From contig CBFDBJ010000019.1 of the NCBI GenBank assembly GCA_965603015.1, forward strand, positions 1 through 45,377: 45,377 bases of DNA, given 5' to 3'. The DNA comes from JAUWTJ01 sp965603015 (GTDB taxonomy: Bacteria > Pseudomonadota > Alphaproteobacteria > M2410). Shown in pieces: positions 1-7,837 of the stretch. The notes under the pieces were generated by a model. It ran no database searches, had not been told where the DNA came from, and was given only the letters and a program-made list of their open reading frames with translations. Within the stretch, counting starts at the first letter, position 1. Each line of letters begins with the position of its first letter. Position numbers and translations under genes: made by a program.

Positions 1-1072
1 GTGCCCGGCGCTGACCGCTGACGACGACGTAACGCCGGTCGCTGACATAATCGAGGCGCTCGACCGCTTCTGCCGCCAGCTGCTTGCCGGTATGGTCAAG
101 CTCCGTCTCGTTTTCAATGACGCTGGCCAGGTCCGCTTCCTCGACAGCACGGATATAGGCACGGTTCGCCCAGTCCAGCCGCAGCGCGCCATCGCGGCGC
201 CAGACGGGGAAAGGCAGTGCATCAAGCAGACCCGACAGCATGGATCGTTGTTCCACCTCGGCGTCAAGCTGACGCGAAAGAGCGCTCGCCTGGCGGCCTT
301 CTTCAGAGGCATCCCTGAGCCACACAACCGCCTTGCCGCCGGCCGGGCGCCCTTCAGCCAGAAAGATCTTGCCGCCCGGGGTCTCCACTTCAAGGGTAAA
401 GGCCGTGCCATCGGTCTTCAGGTCCTGCACGGCAGCAACCAGCTTTGATTTGTGCTGGCGATGCAGCCCGGACAGGAAGAGATCAAAGATGCTGGTCGCA
501 CCGCCCTTGCCGCCGTTTTTTGAGCCCGGTTCAACAGGACCTGAGATCCCCAGAACGCTGCCCAGGGCTTTCGGGCTGCCAAGAATACGAGGCCGGCCGA
601 GCGGTGAAAAGGCGGCCGAGGGCGGGGCCTCCGCCTTCATGTTTGCGGGGCCTTCAAGCAAAGCTGCTGGCGGCAGCGGCTCGTCTTCAAAATCCTCTTC
701 GTCGTCTTCGGAAGGCTCGAGCCGATCGCTTGGCCATACCAGAACCACCTGCGGCTCAACGGCCAGAATAGATTCAGCCCAGTAAAGCTGCCCTTCGGCA
801 TCAGCAAGGCGAGCGCGCAGTCGGCCCACCTTTTGCTCTTCCAGCAGCCGGTTGCGCACCATATAGCCGGTAACCATGACCGCCAGCGCGACAGAGGCGA
901 TCGCGACAACCAACAGCGCATAATAGCTGTAAGTGCCCCAGCCAGCCCCCGCCACCTCGGTGACAGCAAAGGCTCCCGGAGCATAAATGCCGAAAAAAAT
1001 CCCCGTCGCCAGCGCCGAATACCGCACATAAGCCTTGCGCCGGATCCGTTTTTTTTGTGCAAGTGAGGTCAT
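1..1072 (-). CDS. PAS-domain sensor histidine kinase, N-terminal part (cut by left edge)
   Basis: The frame opens at the ATG at 1072 and stays open to base 1, so the C-terminal kinase part lies outside the window. The visible 357 residues begin MTSLAQKKRIRRKAYVRYSA and carry two hydrophobic helices (about residues 18-37 and 45-70). An acidic, proline-rich linker follows, then a region with LLDALPFPVWRRDG and WANRAYIRAVE, the typical start of a PAS domain. Proteins of this layout lie next to ahcY in many alphaproteobacteria and continue into a HisKA/HATPase module. This is known for the family and is not visible here. It is probably a membrane-anchored signalling kinase of the DivL/PAS type. 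The signal it senses is unknown. Confidence 0.8.
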   Translation of the reverse strand, partial: MTSLAQKKRIRRKAYVRYSALATGIFFGIYAPGAFAVTEVAGAGWGTYSYYALLVVAIASVALAVMVTGYMVRNRLLEEQKVGRLRARLADAEGQLYWAESILAVEPQVVLVWPSDRLEPSEDDEEDFEDEPLPPAALLEGPANMKAEAPPSAAFSPLGRPRILGSPKALGSVLGISGPVEPGSKNGGKGGATSIFDLFLSGLHRQHKSKLVAAVQDLKTDGTAFTLEVETPGGKIFLAEGRPAGGKAVVWLRDASEEGRQASALSRQLDAEVEQRSMLSGLLDALPFPVWRRDGALRLDWANRAYIRAVEEADLASVIENETELDHTGKQLAAEAVERLDYVSDRRYVVVSGQRRA

Positions 1073-1413
1073 ACTCTCCGGTCTCGTCGGGGCAGGTCTA
1101 CGGCGGTTTACGACCAGCTGGTGATCTTTTCTTCGATCACGAATCAGTCGTGTGATTCTAACAACGTTACGCCCCTCAAGACCAGTTACCAGATCCTGGC
1201 AGACCGCCTGTAGCCCACCAGAACTCGATACTGCCCCCAAAAAAGGCGAAGATGCCCACGGAACTCGCGAACACCTCCCCTTTACCCGTGTGTGTTTTAA
1301 CCATCTTTGCTGATGAGAGCAAGGACAGGCCTGCAGACCCCGGGACCAGCCTGGATACGGGAATAGACAGCCAGGTCCGGCGCAACTATCGTTACGAAAA
1401 GGGAGTGAATCAC
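1073..1413. other. 341-bp divergent intergenic region
   Basis: This gap lies between the minus-strand PAS kinase and the plus-strand serine hydrolase, so it should hold promoters for both. The hydrolase frame is open upstream to an ATG at 1252, but the peptide from there to 1413 is low-complexity and precedes an obvious signal peptide, so I treat it as non-coding. I see no convincing -35/-10 pair, terminator or repeat. Confidence 0.4.
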
Positions 1414-2709
1414 ATGATCATAAACGCGAGGCGAGTGTGGCATATCGGCCTCTTATTGGCAGTTTTTTGCGGCTCCACACTGGTCTTGGAGTCTTCACTG
1501 GACCCCTCGCCAGCCCATGCTGCGGATCTCGGCAAGACAGCACCCTCCCGTGTCGGTCTCTCGGCTGAGCGGCTCGAGCGACTGGCTCCCTTTGCCAGGC
1601 GCTATGTCAGAGAGGAAAAGCTCGCAGGCATGACCCTGGCCGTCATGCGCAAGGGCAAGATCGCATATCTGGAGCATTATGGCATGGCCGACAAAGCCGC
1701 AGGCCTGCCCATGAGCGACGACACCATCTTTCGCATCCATTCCATGACCAAACCCATTGCCTCCGCCGCGCTGATGATGCTGTACGAGGAAGGCAAATTT
1801 GAGCTCTCCGATCCGCTCGCCATGTATATCCCGCAGTTCAAGGACCTCAAGGTTTTCAACGGCGTCAACCAGGACGGCACCTTCCGCCTGACCGAAGCAA
1901 AGCGCCCGCCCACCATCCAGGATCTGATGAGCCACACGGCGGGCTTTTCCTTTGGCCGATCGCCGGATCCGATCAGCCAGGTTTATCAGGCCCGCGACTA
2001 CAGAGGCGCAACCCTGAGCGATATGATTGACAGGATCGCCGACGTGCCGCTGCTCTATCAGCCCGGCGAACGCTGGGTCTATTCGATCTCCGTCGACATT
2101 CAGGCAAGGCTGGTCGAGATCCTGTCCGGCCAGACCTTCGACGTCTTCCTGAAAAAGCGCATCTTCAATCCGCTCGGCATGGCCGACACCGGCTTTTACG
2201 TGCCGGCAGACAAGGCGCCGCGCCTTGCCGCTGCCTATGAGTTTAAAGACGGTGCCATGGTGGTTGCCGATGATCCCAAGCAGAGCCGCTATCTGCAAAA
2301 GCCGACCTTCTTTTCCGGCAGCGGCGGTCTTGTTTCAACCACCGGCGACTACCTGCGCTTTGCCCAGGCCATGCTGGGCGGCGGCACCCTTGACGGCAAG
2401 CGCATCCTGAGCCCAAAAACCGTTGAACTGATGACGCAAAATCATCTCGCCGACGGCGTCACCGTCAATCTCTACGCACCGACCAATATGGGCTTTGGTC
2501 TCGGCGTCCAGGTCCGCACCTCAATGACGAAAGATCCGGCGACCGGCTCCGTTGGCGAATATGGCTGGGGCGGCGCGGCTTCAACCTACTTCTGGATCGA
2601 TCCGGAAGAACAGCTCATCGGCCTGCTCATGACCCAGTTCTACCCCTCCAATGCCTACCGCATACGGAATGAATTCCACACCCTGGTCTATGGCGCGATT
2701 GTCGAGTAG
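1414..2709 (+). CDS. exported serine hydrolase, class C beta-lactamase/esterase family
   Basis: The 431-residue protein starts at the ATG at 1414, preceded by a GGGAG ribosome site. This start begins an export signal (MIINARRVWHIGLLLAVF, then PAHAAD) and is preferred to the upstream in-frame ATG at 1252. The catalytic SxxK box is Ser110-Met-Thr-Lys113, inside FRIHSMTKPIASAALM. The second motif is Tyr223-Ser-Ile-Ser. HTAGF and the C-terminal GWGGAASTYFWIDP segment are typical of EstB-like esterases and penicillin-binding-protein-like hydrolases. The KTG box of true beta-lactamases is replaced by WGGAAST, so an esterase or peptidase role is more likely than antibiotic resistance. It acts in the periplasm. 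It sits alone, convergent with the next membrane protein gene. Confidence 0.85.
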   Translation: MIINARRVWHIGLLLAVFCGSTLVLESSLDPSPAHAADLGKTAPSRVGLSAERLERLAPFARRYVREEKLAGMTLAVMRKGKIAYLEHYGMADKAAGLPMSDDTIFRIHSMTKPIASAALMMLYEEGKFELSDPLAMYIPQFKDLKVFNGVNQDGTFRLTEAKRPPTIQDLMSHTAGFSFGRSPDPISQVYQARDYRGATLSDMIDRIADVPLLYQPGERWVYSISVDIQARLVEILSGQTFDVFLKKRIFNPLGMADTGFYVPADKAPRLAAAYEFKDGAMVVADDPKQSRYLQKPTFFSGSGGLVSTTGDYLRFAQAMLGGGTLDGKRILSPKTVELMTQNHLADGVTVNLYAPTNMGFGLGVQVRTSMTKDPATGSVGEYGWGGAASTYFWIDPEEQLIGLLMTQFYPSNAYRIRNEFHTLVYGAIVE

Positions 2710-2818
2710 GGGGAAGTCAAGCCTGCTTTCGAGCACGAAGGAGGCATGCGGACAGAGGCATGACAGGTCGGGGATTAGCCAAGAGTGGACATTGGAAGAA
2801 CCGCGCTCAGCGCACCTT

Positions 2819-3286
2819 CTATTCTGGTTTCGATGGCGGCTCTCGGTCAGTCAAATTGGATTTCACAACAAGATCCGGAGCAAACGTTATCATAATGAAA
2901 ACACTTATTGCGAAGAACAACATGCCGATCATATCAGCTTTCCACAGATCAAGACCGATCTTCTCTGGAAAGAATGCTCGAACAAGCCAGTAGCCAGGGG
3001 CCAATACGAGTAGAACCAGACCGTAGAGCCTCAACCAGATCGGCACAGGCCACTCGTCGTCAACTTCACAAGTCTTCGCAACCGAAGTCGGATAATTGAG
3101 GGTGAGTCCTAGTGCAAGAAAAAGAACTACATCAACCACCGCCACTCCTGCGCCAAGGGCTTCTGCGACGTTGTCCCGGAGGAGGCTGTAGAAAACCACA
3201 ATGGCCCCCACGGCAATGACATGAATGCGATCCCGCTTAGTTAATTTCACTTGCCAAACGGAGTATTTTCGCTCTGTTGGATCCAT
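2819..3286 (-). CDS. hypothetical membrane protein, four helices
   Basis: I do not recognise this 155-residue protein. I chose the ATG at 3286, with GGAG just upstream. A GTG at 3310 would add eight residues. After a charged N-terminus (MDPTERKYSVWQVKLTKRDR) there are four hydrophobic stretches, approximately IHVIAVGAIVVFYSL, ALGAGVAVVDVVLFLALGL, LYGLVLLVLAPGYWLVRAFF and MIGMLFFAISVFIMITF. A short polar tail ends it. The base composition is visibly more AT-rich than the neighbours, which suggests a recently gained gene. It is convergent with the serine hydrolase. No motif suggests a function. Confidence 0.55.
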   Translation of the reverse strand: MDPTERKYSVWQVKLTKRDRIHVIAVGAIVVFYSLLRDNVAEALGAGVAVVDVVLFLALGLTLNYPTSVAKTCEVDDEWPVPIWLRLYGLVLLVLAPGYWLVRAFFPEKIGLDLWKADMIGMLFFAISVFIMITFAPDLVVKSNLTDREPPSKPE

Positions 3287-3642
3287 CTTGCTCCGGCCCT
3301 TCAAGTTCACAACGAGATCCGAAGCTTAACTCAGGTTGCAGTGGGCTCCAGCATGAATTCGTTAAGTCTCCTTCGGGTCAACAAGCGTCTTTTCCTGTCT
3401 TGTTGAAAGGGTCCGTTTCCTCAAGGCAAAACGGACAAACACAGGTTTGATGCCGGCCCGGCAGTCGTCATCACCCGTTCCCGGAAACTCCCCGGGCAGG
3501 CAAATTATAGCCAAAAGTAGAGAAATTGCTCGCCGCTGCCTTGCCGCTGCGGCGAGTTTACATAATCTTAGGAGACCAGGCAGAGAATTGGCAATGAACC
3601 CGGAACGGGGCGCAAGCCTCAGCCTGTCTCTGGAGACATGTC
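3287..3642. other. 356-bp intergenic region with three hairpins
   Basis: The region separates a minus-strand membrane protein from the plus-strand CHAP lipoprotein. Three perfect 8-bp stems are visible: TCAACAAG 3378-3385 with CTTGTTGA 3399-3406, GTCCGTTT 3411-3418 with AAACGGAC 3429-3436, and CTCGCCGC 3529-3536 with GCGGCGAG 3549-3556. None is followed by a clear U-tract. The last is close enough to the CHAP gene to be part of its 5' leader. I see no open reading frame that looks real. Confidence 0.4.
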
Positions 3643-4242
3643 ATGTTTGCGCTGCGTATCGCGCGATGGATCACAATTGGCCTGGCGACCACCCTGTTGG
3701 TCGCCTGTGCATCCCCTCATCCGCCTCATCAAACCGTTCGAAAAGAGATTTCCTCCTCCGTCAAGAAGCCTCTCGCGACACCTCACATCGTGTCGTCAGG
3801 CCCGCCGACCCAATGTGTTCCCCATGCAAGGCAGATCTCAAATATCGAGATTCGCGGTGATGCGTGGACCTGGTGGCGCGCGGCCAGCGGCACCTACGCG
3901 CGCTCGAAGACACCGCAGATCGGATCGGTCCTGGTCTTGAGCAAAACCGGCCGTCTTCGATACGGGCATCTGGCGGTGGTGACACGCATTGTGAACCAGC
4001 GCGAGGTTCTCGTTGAGCATGCCAATTGGCTCAATCGCGGCCGCATTCACAAGAACCAGTTGGTGCGTGACGTTTCGCGCCGAGGCGATTGGTCCCAGGT
4101 CAGGATTTGGTACACGCCAGGCAACACAATGGGCGTTGCTGTCTATCCCGTTAGCGGTTTCGTGCTCGCGCCGACCCCGGCTTTTGCGAAAGAGTCTGAG
4201 GCAAAAAAAGGCGGCTCCCGGAGGAACCGCCTTGAATTTTGA
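3643..4242 (+). CDS. CHAP-domain lipoprotein (putative cell-wall amidase/endopeptidase)
   Basis: The 199-residue protein starts at 3643 behind a GGAG site. Its N-terminus is a lipoprotein signal with the lipobox LLVACASP, so it should be anchored by a diacylglyceryl cysteine. The CHAP fold is shown by a catalytic Cys region (TQCVPHARQ), the preceding-strand spacing to DAWTWWRAASGTYARS, GSVLVLSKTGRLRYGHLAVVTR with the catalytic His, and VLVEHANW with the third polar residue. CHAP enzymes cut peptidoglycan peptides or amide bonds. The last dozen residues (KKGGSRRNRLEF) are encoded by the ahcY transcription terminator hairpin and probably have no role in the fold. It is convergent with ahcY, 12 bp apart. 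Confidence 0.8.
   Translation: MFALRIARWITIGLATTLLVACASPHPPHQTVRKEISSSVKKPLATPHIVSSGPPTQCVPHARQISNIEIRGDAWTWWRAASGTYARSKTPQIGSVLVLSKTGRLRYGHLAVVTRIVNQREVLVEHANWLNRGRIHKNQLVRDVSRRGDWSQVRIWYTPGNTMGVAVYPVSGFVLAPTPAFAKESEAKKGGSRRNRLEF
4208..4233 (-). terminator. ahcY terminator, inside the CHAP gene 3' end
   Basis: An 11-bp stem (AAGGCGGCTCC with GGAACCGCCTT, one mismatch) closes on a CGGA loop. On the minus strand it is followed by a run of seven Ts, the standard layout of an intrinsic terminator for ahcY. On the plus strand it is followed only by GAATTTTG, so termination there should be weaker. The whole hairpin lies inside the reading frame of the CHAP lipoprotein. Confidence 0.8.
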
Positions 4243-4254
4243 ACCGCACGGAGC

Positions 4255-5568
4255 CTAGTAGCGATAGTGATCCGGCTTGAACGGGCCGGTTTGTGCAACA
4301 TCGATATAGGCGGCCTGCTCTTCGGAGAGAACCGTAAGCGTTGCGCCAAGCTTGGCCAGATGAAGCTGGGCAACCTTTTCATCAAGATGTTTCGGCAACA
4401 CATAGACCTGGTTTTTGTAGTTGGCGTGGTTCTTCCACAGCTCGATTTGTGCCAGCACCTGATTGGTGAACGAGGCGCTCATCACAAAGCTCGGGTGGCC
4501 GGTGCCGCAACCAAGGTTCACAAGACGCCCTTCAGCCAGCAGGATCATCCGCTTGCCATCGGGGAAAAGAATTTCATCGACCTGCGGTTTGACATTCTGC
4601 CATTCAAAATTGCGCAGCGCAGCAACCTGAATTTCACTGTCGAAGTGACCAATGTTGCAAACAATCGCCCGGTCCTTCATGGCGCGCATGTGGTCGATGG
4701 TGATGATATCCTTGTTACCGGTACAGGTAACGAAGATATCGCCGCGCGGGGCAGCGTCTTCCATGGTGACAACTTCATAGCCTTGCATCGCAGCCTGCAA
4801 TGCGCAGATCGGATCAATTTCTGTCACCAGAACGCGCGCACCCTGAGAGCGCAGGCTTTCCGCCGAGCCCTTGCCAACATCGCCAAAGCCGCCAACAACG
4901 GCAATCTTGCCGGCCAGCATCACGTCGGTTGCCCGCTTGATACCGTCGACAAGGCTTTCACGGCAACCATAGAGGTTGTCGAATTTCGACTTGGTCACAC
5001 TGTCATTGACGTTAATCGCAGGGATCTTGAGCTTGCCGGCCTTGGCCATTTCATAGAGCCGCAGAACACCGGTGGTGGTTTCCTCCGAAACACCAACGCA
5101 ATCGTCAAGGTATCCGGCAAAACGCTCTTCATGCATCATTATGGTCAGGTCGCCGCCATCATCCAGCAGGATGTTTGGACGCCAGCCGTTCGGTCCCTCG
5201 ATGGTTTGTTCGATGCACCAGGCCGCTTCCTCTTCGGTCTCACCCTTCCAGGCAAAAACCGGAATGCCCTGATCGGCAATCGCCGCAGCGGCGTGATCCT
5301 GGGTCGAGAAGATATTGCACGACGACCAGCGGATTTCCGCGCCAAGTGCAATCAGCGTCTCGATGAGAACGGCGGTCTGGATGGTCATATGGAGACAACC
5401 GGCGATGCGCGCGCCTTTAAGTGGCTGCTCGGCGCCAAATTCCTCACGGATCGACATCAGACCCGGCATTTCCGTCTCCGCAATGCGGATTTCCTTGTGG
5501 CCCCACTCTGCAAGGCTCATATCGGCGACCTTGAAGTCGCCTCCGTCTTTTACTGCCGCTTGGCTCAT
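4255..5568 (-). CDS. ahcY: adenosylhomocysteinase (S-adenosyl-L-homocysteine hydrolase)
   Basis: This cytosolic NAD-dependent enzyme splits S-adenosylhomocysteine into adenosine and homocysteine, completing the methyl cycle. The 437-residue sequence has the substrate region (SEETTTGVLRLYEM, NDSVTKSKFDN), the NAD-binding Rossmann segment (VVGGFGDVGKGSAESLR), the GHPSFVMSASF segment and the C-terminal KPDHYRY, whose Lys/Tyr contact NAD across the dimer. The ATG at 5568 follows a GGGAGAA site. The protein is about the size of the animal enzyme. It lacks the insert of about 40 residues after the DDGGD(L/A)T motif that most alphaproteobacterial AhcY proteins carry; here DDGGDLTIMMHEERFAGYL runs directly into VGVSEETTTG. 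A strong promoter and a SahR-like operator precede it, and its terminator lies at 4208-4233. Confidence 0.97.
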   Translation of the reverse strand: MSQAAVKDGGDFKVADMSLAEWGHKEIRIAETEMPGLMSIREEFGAEQPLKGARIAGCLHMTIQTAVLIETLIALGAEIRWSSCNIFSTQDHAAAAIADQGIPVFAWKGETEEEAAWCIEQTIEGPNGWRPNILLDDGGDLTIMMHEERFAGYLDDCVGVSEETTTGVLRLYEMAKAGKLKIPAINVNDSVTKSKFDNLYGCRESLVDGIKRATDVMLAGKIAVVGGFGDVGKGSAESLRSQGARVLVTEIDPICALQAAMQGYEVVTMEDAAPRGDIFVTCTGNKDIITIDHMRAMKDRAIVCNIGHFDSEIQVAALRNFEWQNVKPQVDEILFPDGKRMILLAEGRLVNLGCGTGHPSFVMSASFTNQVLAQIELWKNHANYKNQVYVLPKHLDEKVAQLHLAKLGATLTVLSEEQAAYIDVAQTGPFKPDHYRY

Positions 5569-5678
5569 CTTTCATTCTCCCTGAAACCGTCTATCTCTAT
5601 CGGTCTCTAAAATAGCGCGTTCACATGTCAAGGCCAGCCCGGACGCAAAAATCCGCTACGTCAGGCTGAAACCCAATG

Positions 5679-5698
5679 ATATAAAGAGATCTTTATAT
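5679..5698. promoter_or_regulatory. SahR/SamR-like operator palindrome before ahcY
   Basis: The 20-bp sequence ATATAAAGAGATCTTTATAT is an inverted repeat with 9-bp arms and a GA centre. It overlaps the -10 box of the ahcY promoter. From memory it resembles the operators of the ArsR-family methionine-cycle regulators SahR/SamR in Proteobacteria. A bound dimer would block RNA polymerase. No regulator gene of this family is in the window, so the assignment rests on the motif and its position. Confidence 0.6.
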
Positions 5699-5719
5699 GT
5701 TTAAATGATTACATGTCAA
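5692..5719 (-). promoter_or_regulatory. ahcY promoter (-35 TTGACA, -10 TATAAA)
   Basis: On the minus strand TTGACA (5719-5714) is followed after 16 bp by TATAAA (5697-5692), giving a start site near 5685 and a leader of about 115 nt. The 10-mer CTTGACATGT holding this -35 box is repeated exactly at 5632-5623, closer to the gene, where it is followed by only a poor -10. The duplicate may be a second promoter. Confidence 0.65.
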
Positions 5720-5748
5720 GAACATTGAAAAATCCTTAACTGGCTGTT

Positions 5749-7524
5749 TTATCCGAGCGCCATTTCGTTGAAATCCGCCAGAATCACGCTGATCCGGGCC
5801 CGGTCCGACTGGCTCATGATCGCCTCCGCACAGCGTTTCGCCGCGTCGCTGTCGAGACTGCGGATCCGGCCCTTGACCCGCGGCAAGGCCGAGGCACTCA
5901 TCGAAAGCTCCTCAATCCCCAACCCCAGAAGCAGGGGCACAATGCGCGCGTCCCCGGCCATCTCACCGCAGACATTGACCGGAATCCCGGCCGCCGCCCC
6001 GGCGTTCACGGTAAACTGGATCAGCCGCAGCACCGCCGGGTGCAGCGGATCATAAAGCGTCGCCACCTGATCATTGGCCCGGTCGATAGCCAGCGTGTAC
6101 ATCGTCAGATCATTGGTCCCGATGGAAAAGAAATCCGCCACCCGTCCCAGCGCATCAGCCGCCAGTGCTGCGGCCGGAACCTCGATCATGACACCGATCG
6201 GCGGCAGGCGGCGCTCTTCAAGACGCCCTGAAGCAACCAGCGCCGTGCGGACCTCTTCAATCAGACGCCGCACCACCTTGACCTCTTCCACATTGGAAAT
6301 CATCGGCAGCAAAATGCGAATGGGACCAAGCGCACTGACGCGTAAAATGGCGGCGACCTGTGTTGCAAAGAGATCCCTGTGCCGCAGGGAAAACCGGATA
6401 GCCCTCAGGCCAAGTGCCGGATTAGCACTATCGTCGCCATAGTCCGCTTCGAAAACGTCGGCAAACTTCTCGCCGCCAACATCAAGAGTTCGAATGGTGA
6501 CCGGCTTGCCGTCCATAGCATTGACAATGACAGCGAGGGCTTCGAATTGCTCATCCTCGCTCGGCAGGGTCTCCCGGTTCATAAACATGAACTCGGTCCG
6601 AACCAGGCCAATACCCTCCGCACCATGAGCGTCAGCCAGACCCACCTCAACAGGAAGTTCAATATTCGCCTTGAGAGAAATGCGGATTCCGTCACGGGTC
6701 AGCGCCGGGAGCTCTCGCAAGCGCGCTAGGCTCTGCTCATGTTCCACTTGCCGTGCGTGGCGCACCCGATACTCGGCAATCTCGGCCTCCGTCGGCCTGA
6801 AAATAATGCGGCCCTCGGTGCCGTCCAGAATGGCCAGATCGCCGCGCCGCGCCGCCTTCAACAGACCGCTCACCCCCAGAACTGCCGGGATGCCCAGCGA
6901 GCGCGCCATAATCGCCGTATGGCCCTCCGCCCCGCCAAGGATCGTCGCAAAACCGCCAACCAGAGCCGGATCCATCAGCGCCGCATCAGACGGCGTGATC
7001 TCGTCGGCAACAATAATACTGCCCTTGGGAACACCGCCATAACGCGGCATCGGGGCCTGCACGAGATTGCGAATGAGCCGTGTTCCGACCTCCTGAATAT
7101 CGTCGATCCGGCCCGCCAGATAGACATCCGTAATGGCCCGGTACTGGCCGGCAATTTCTGCGATACCGTCCTCAACCGCCGCCTCTGCATTGAGGCCTTC
7201 GTCAATACGCGCTTCAATCCCGCGTACCAGCCTTGAGCCGGACAACATTTGACTGTGTGCCTCCAGCAGATCCCCGACTTCCTCAGCCACGCTCCCGGCC
7301 TTGGCGGCAATCTCCTGTCTGAGCAGGGCAATCTGCTCAAGGGCGCGCGTGACCGCTGCGGAAAACCGCTGCAATTCATCAGGCCGTTTTGTTCTGGAAA
7401 CCTCGTAACGCGGAACGTGAAGTCTGCCCGGAGCAACAGGGAAAACCGGCCCGATAACAATCCCCGGCGCCGCGCCGATCCCCTCACAGGTCACAGAGGT
7501 TTTGTTCGAGAATCTACTCTTCAT
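5749..7524 (-). CDS. ptsI: phosphoenolpyruvate-protein phosphotransferase (PTS enzyme I)
   Basis: Enzyme I takes phosphate from phosphoenolpyruvate and passes it to HPr. The 591-residue protein shows the N-terminal HPr-binding domain, the phospho-histidine motif GGAEGHTAIMARS with His202, and the C-terminal PEP-binding barrel with the signatures IGLVRTEFMF, DFFSIGTNDLTMYTLAIDR and VCGEMAGD (active-site Cys). There is no N-terminal GAF domain, so it is not the typical nitrogen-PTS PtsP. Its ATG at 7524 overlaps the end of the HPr gene by 11 nt and uses a GAGG site inside it, implying translational coupling. No sugar-specific EIIB/EIIC permease is nearby, so the phosphate relay is likely regulatory. 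Confidence 0.94.
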   Translation of the reverse strand: MKSRFSNKTSVTCEGIGAAPGIVIGPVFPVAPGRLHVPRYEVSRTKRPDELQRFSAAVTRALEQIALLRQEIAAKAGSVAEEVGDLLEAHSQMLSGSRLVRGIEARIDEGLNAEAAVEDGIAEIAGQYRAITDVYLAGRIDDIQEVGTRLIRNLVQAPMPRYGGVPKGSIIVADEITPSDAALMDPALVGGFATILGGAEGHTAIMARSLGIPAVLGVSGLLKAARRGDLAILDGTEGRIIFRPTEAEIAEYRVRHARQVEHEQSLARLRELPALTRDGIRISLKANIELPVEVGLADAHGAEGIGLVRTEFMFMNRETLPSEDEQFEALAVIVNAMDGKPVTIRTLDVGGEKFADVFEADYGDDSANPALGLRAIRFSLRHRDLFATQVAAILRVSALGPIRILLPMISNVEEVKVVRRLIEEVRTALVASGRLEERRLPPIGVMIEVPAAALAADALGRVADFFSIGTNDLTMYTLAIDRANDQVATLYDPLHPAVLRLIQFTVNAGAAAGIPVNVCGEMAGDARIVPLLLGLGIEELSMSASALPRVKGRIRSLDSDAAKRCAEAIMSQSDRARISVILADFNEMALG

Positions 7525-7807
7525 CGAATTTCGCCTCGATCAATTCAACAATCGCCTCAAGGGCTTCACTCGCCTGCGGGCCGCTGGCGGATATAGAGAT
7601 CGAGGACCCCTTCGCAGCAGCCAGCATCATCAGGCCCATGATCGAGGTGCCGACAACGTTCATCCCGTCACGCGAAACGATCAACTCGGCCTCGAATTCC
7701 GCCGCCCGCTTGACAAATTTGGCTGAGGCGCGCGCGTGCAGCCCCCGCTGATTGGCAATCATAACCTCACGGGTCAGAGCCACGCCTTCGCCCTCATCAG
7801 CATTCAC
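7514..7807 (-). CDS. ptsH: PTS phosphocarrier protein HPr
   Basis: The 97-residue protein carries the enzyme I phosphorylation site His24 in NQRGLHARASAKFV. It also carries the HprK-type serine site, Ser55 in VVGTSIMGLMML, so both phosphorylations seem possible. It sits between EIIA and enzyme I, 30 bp after the former and overlapping the latter. With hprK in the same operon it is best seen as the carrier and sensor element of the alphaproteobacterial regulatory PTS. The first ten residues (MNADEGEGVA) form a short extension compared with classical HPr. Confidence 0.95.
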   Translation of the reverse strand: MNADEGEGVALTREVMIANQRGLHARASAKFVKRAAEFEAELIVSRDGMNVVGTSIMGLMMLAAAKGSSISISASGPQASEALEAIVELIEAKFDEE

Positions 7808-7837
7808 GCTGCGGTTCCCTGTTTTGTATCACTGGCT

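Noticed and set aside
637..1062. 141-residue minus-strand frame near the left end
   Set aside because: It is a shifted frame of the PAS kinase, which reads better from 1072 to the left edge.
4267..5610. 447-residue open frame on the plus strand opposite ahcY
   Set aside because: It is the antisense shadow of ahcY; codon pattern and composition follow the real gene, and no motif is seen.
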